A program made the translations under genes and the position numbers. From NCBI GenBank assembly GCA_030597945.1, contig JAUVQW010000077.1:1-5883 (forward strand): DNA of 5,883 nt, in the 5' to 3' direction. This stretch comes from Actinomycetes bacterium (lineage in GTDB: Bacteria > Actinomycetota > Aquicultoria > CAJVYJ01). A model generated the notes under the pieces. That model made no database searches and was not told where the DNA came from. It was given only the letters and a program-made list of their open reading frames with translations. Shown in pieces: positions 5,694-5,883 of the stretch (within the stretch, counting starts at the first letter, position 1; each line of letters begins with the position of its first letter).

Positions 5694-5883
5694 TTGCGAA
5701 AACCGATAATCGCCGGTAATTGGAAGATGTTTAAAACGGCAGTACAGGCAGTTCTTTTGGTGCAAGATATTGAGAAAAGGCTTGGTTACGGTGCCGTCGG
5801 AGTCGATGTAGTCGTCTGCCCGCCTTTTACCGCTTTAAAAAGCGTTTCCATAGCGATCGAGGCTGATGGCCTGGGTATTGAAC
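5694..5883 (+). CDS. tpiA: Triosephosphate isomerase, 5' part
   Basis: The frame begins at TTG and runs off the window end, showing 63 of about 250 expected residues. TPI interconverts dihydroxyacetone phosphate and glyceraldehyde-3-phosphate in the cytoplasm, supplying the substrate for the upstream gap product. The N-terminus RKPIIAGNWKMFKT contains the first active-site pair, Asn9 and Lys11, in AGNWKM; the residue after this motif is Phe where Asn or His is common. CPPFTAL, at about residues 43-49, is the next conserved block. The catalytic His and Glu lie beyond the window. Only two bases separate the gene from the pgk stop, and AGGAG lies at good spacing, so it is almost certainly in the same operon. 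Confidence 0.96.
   Translation, partial: MRKPIIAGNWKMFKTAVQAVLLVQDIEKRLGYGAVGVDVVVCPPFTALKSVSIAIEADGLGIE

Overview
This is a housekeeping stretch of a bacterial chromosome with every recognisable gene on the + strand. In order it holds the 3' end of a small phage-holin-family (YvlD-like) membrane protein gene, rapZ, yvcK, whiA, gap, pgk and the 5' end of tpiA. The reading frames look intact, and I see no mobile element, CRISPR array, rRNA or tRNA.

Organism: the order rapZ-yvcK-whiA followed directly by gap-pgk-tpiA is the arrangement I know from Actinobacteria such as Streptomyces. In Bacillus the yvcJ-yvcK-whiA cluster and the gapA-pgk-tpiA operon lie apart. Base composition by eye is moderate (mid-40s % GC), with many AAA, GAT and ATA codons, so a classical high-GC actinomycete is unlikely. 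My inference is a low- to mid-GC, deep-branching actinobacterial (or related Gram-positive) lineage, possibly known mainly from metagenomes. The sequence alone does not settle the taxon.

Layout: bases 1-278 are the holin-family gene, open at its 5' end. rapZ (291-1214) follows after 12 bases and overlaps yvcK (1211-2173) by ATGA, so the first three genes look like one transcription unit. A 179-base gap (2174-2352) with a perfect but poorly supported TATAAT leads to whiA (2353-3288). A 107-base AT-rich gap (3289-3395) contains a 7-bp inverted repeat and leads to the glycolytic genes gap (3396-4391), pgk (4432-5691) and tpiA (5694 to beyond the window). These three have strong Shine-Dalgarno sites and short spacers and probably form an operon.

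How the genes work together: RapZ, YvcK and WhiA are widely conserved and are tied to nucleotide-dependent regulation, to central carbon flow and cell-wall homeostasis, and to cell division or sporulation respectively. GAPDH, PGK and TPI carry the triose-phosphate part of glycolysis and gluconeogenesis. The neighbourhood therefore pairs carbon-flux and cell-envelope regulators with the enzymes of lower glycolysis. I found no undescribed system. The points worth a second look are small: an N-terminal extension of PGK set by a TTG start with a strong Shine-Dalgarno, a charged extension on RapZ, a possible operator upstream of gap, a cysteine cluster in YvcK and substitutions in the GAPDH and PGK motifs.
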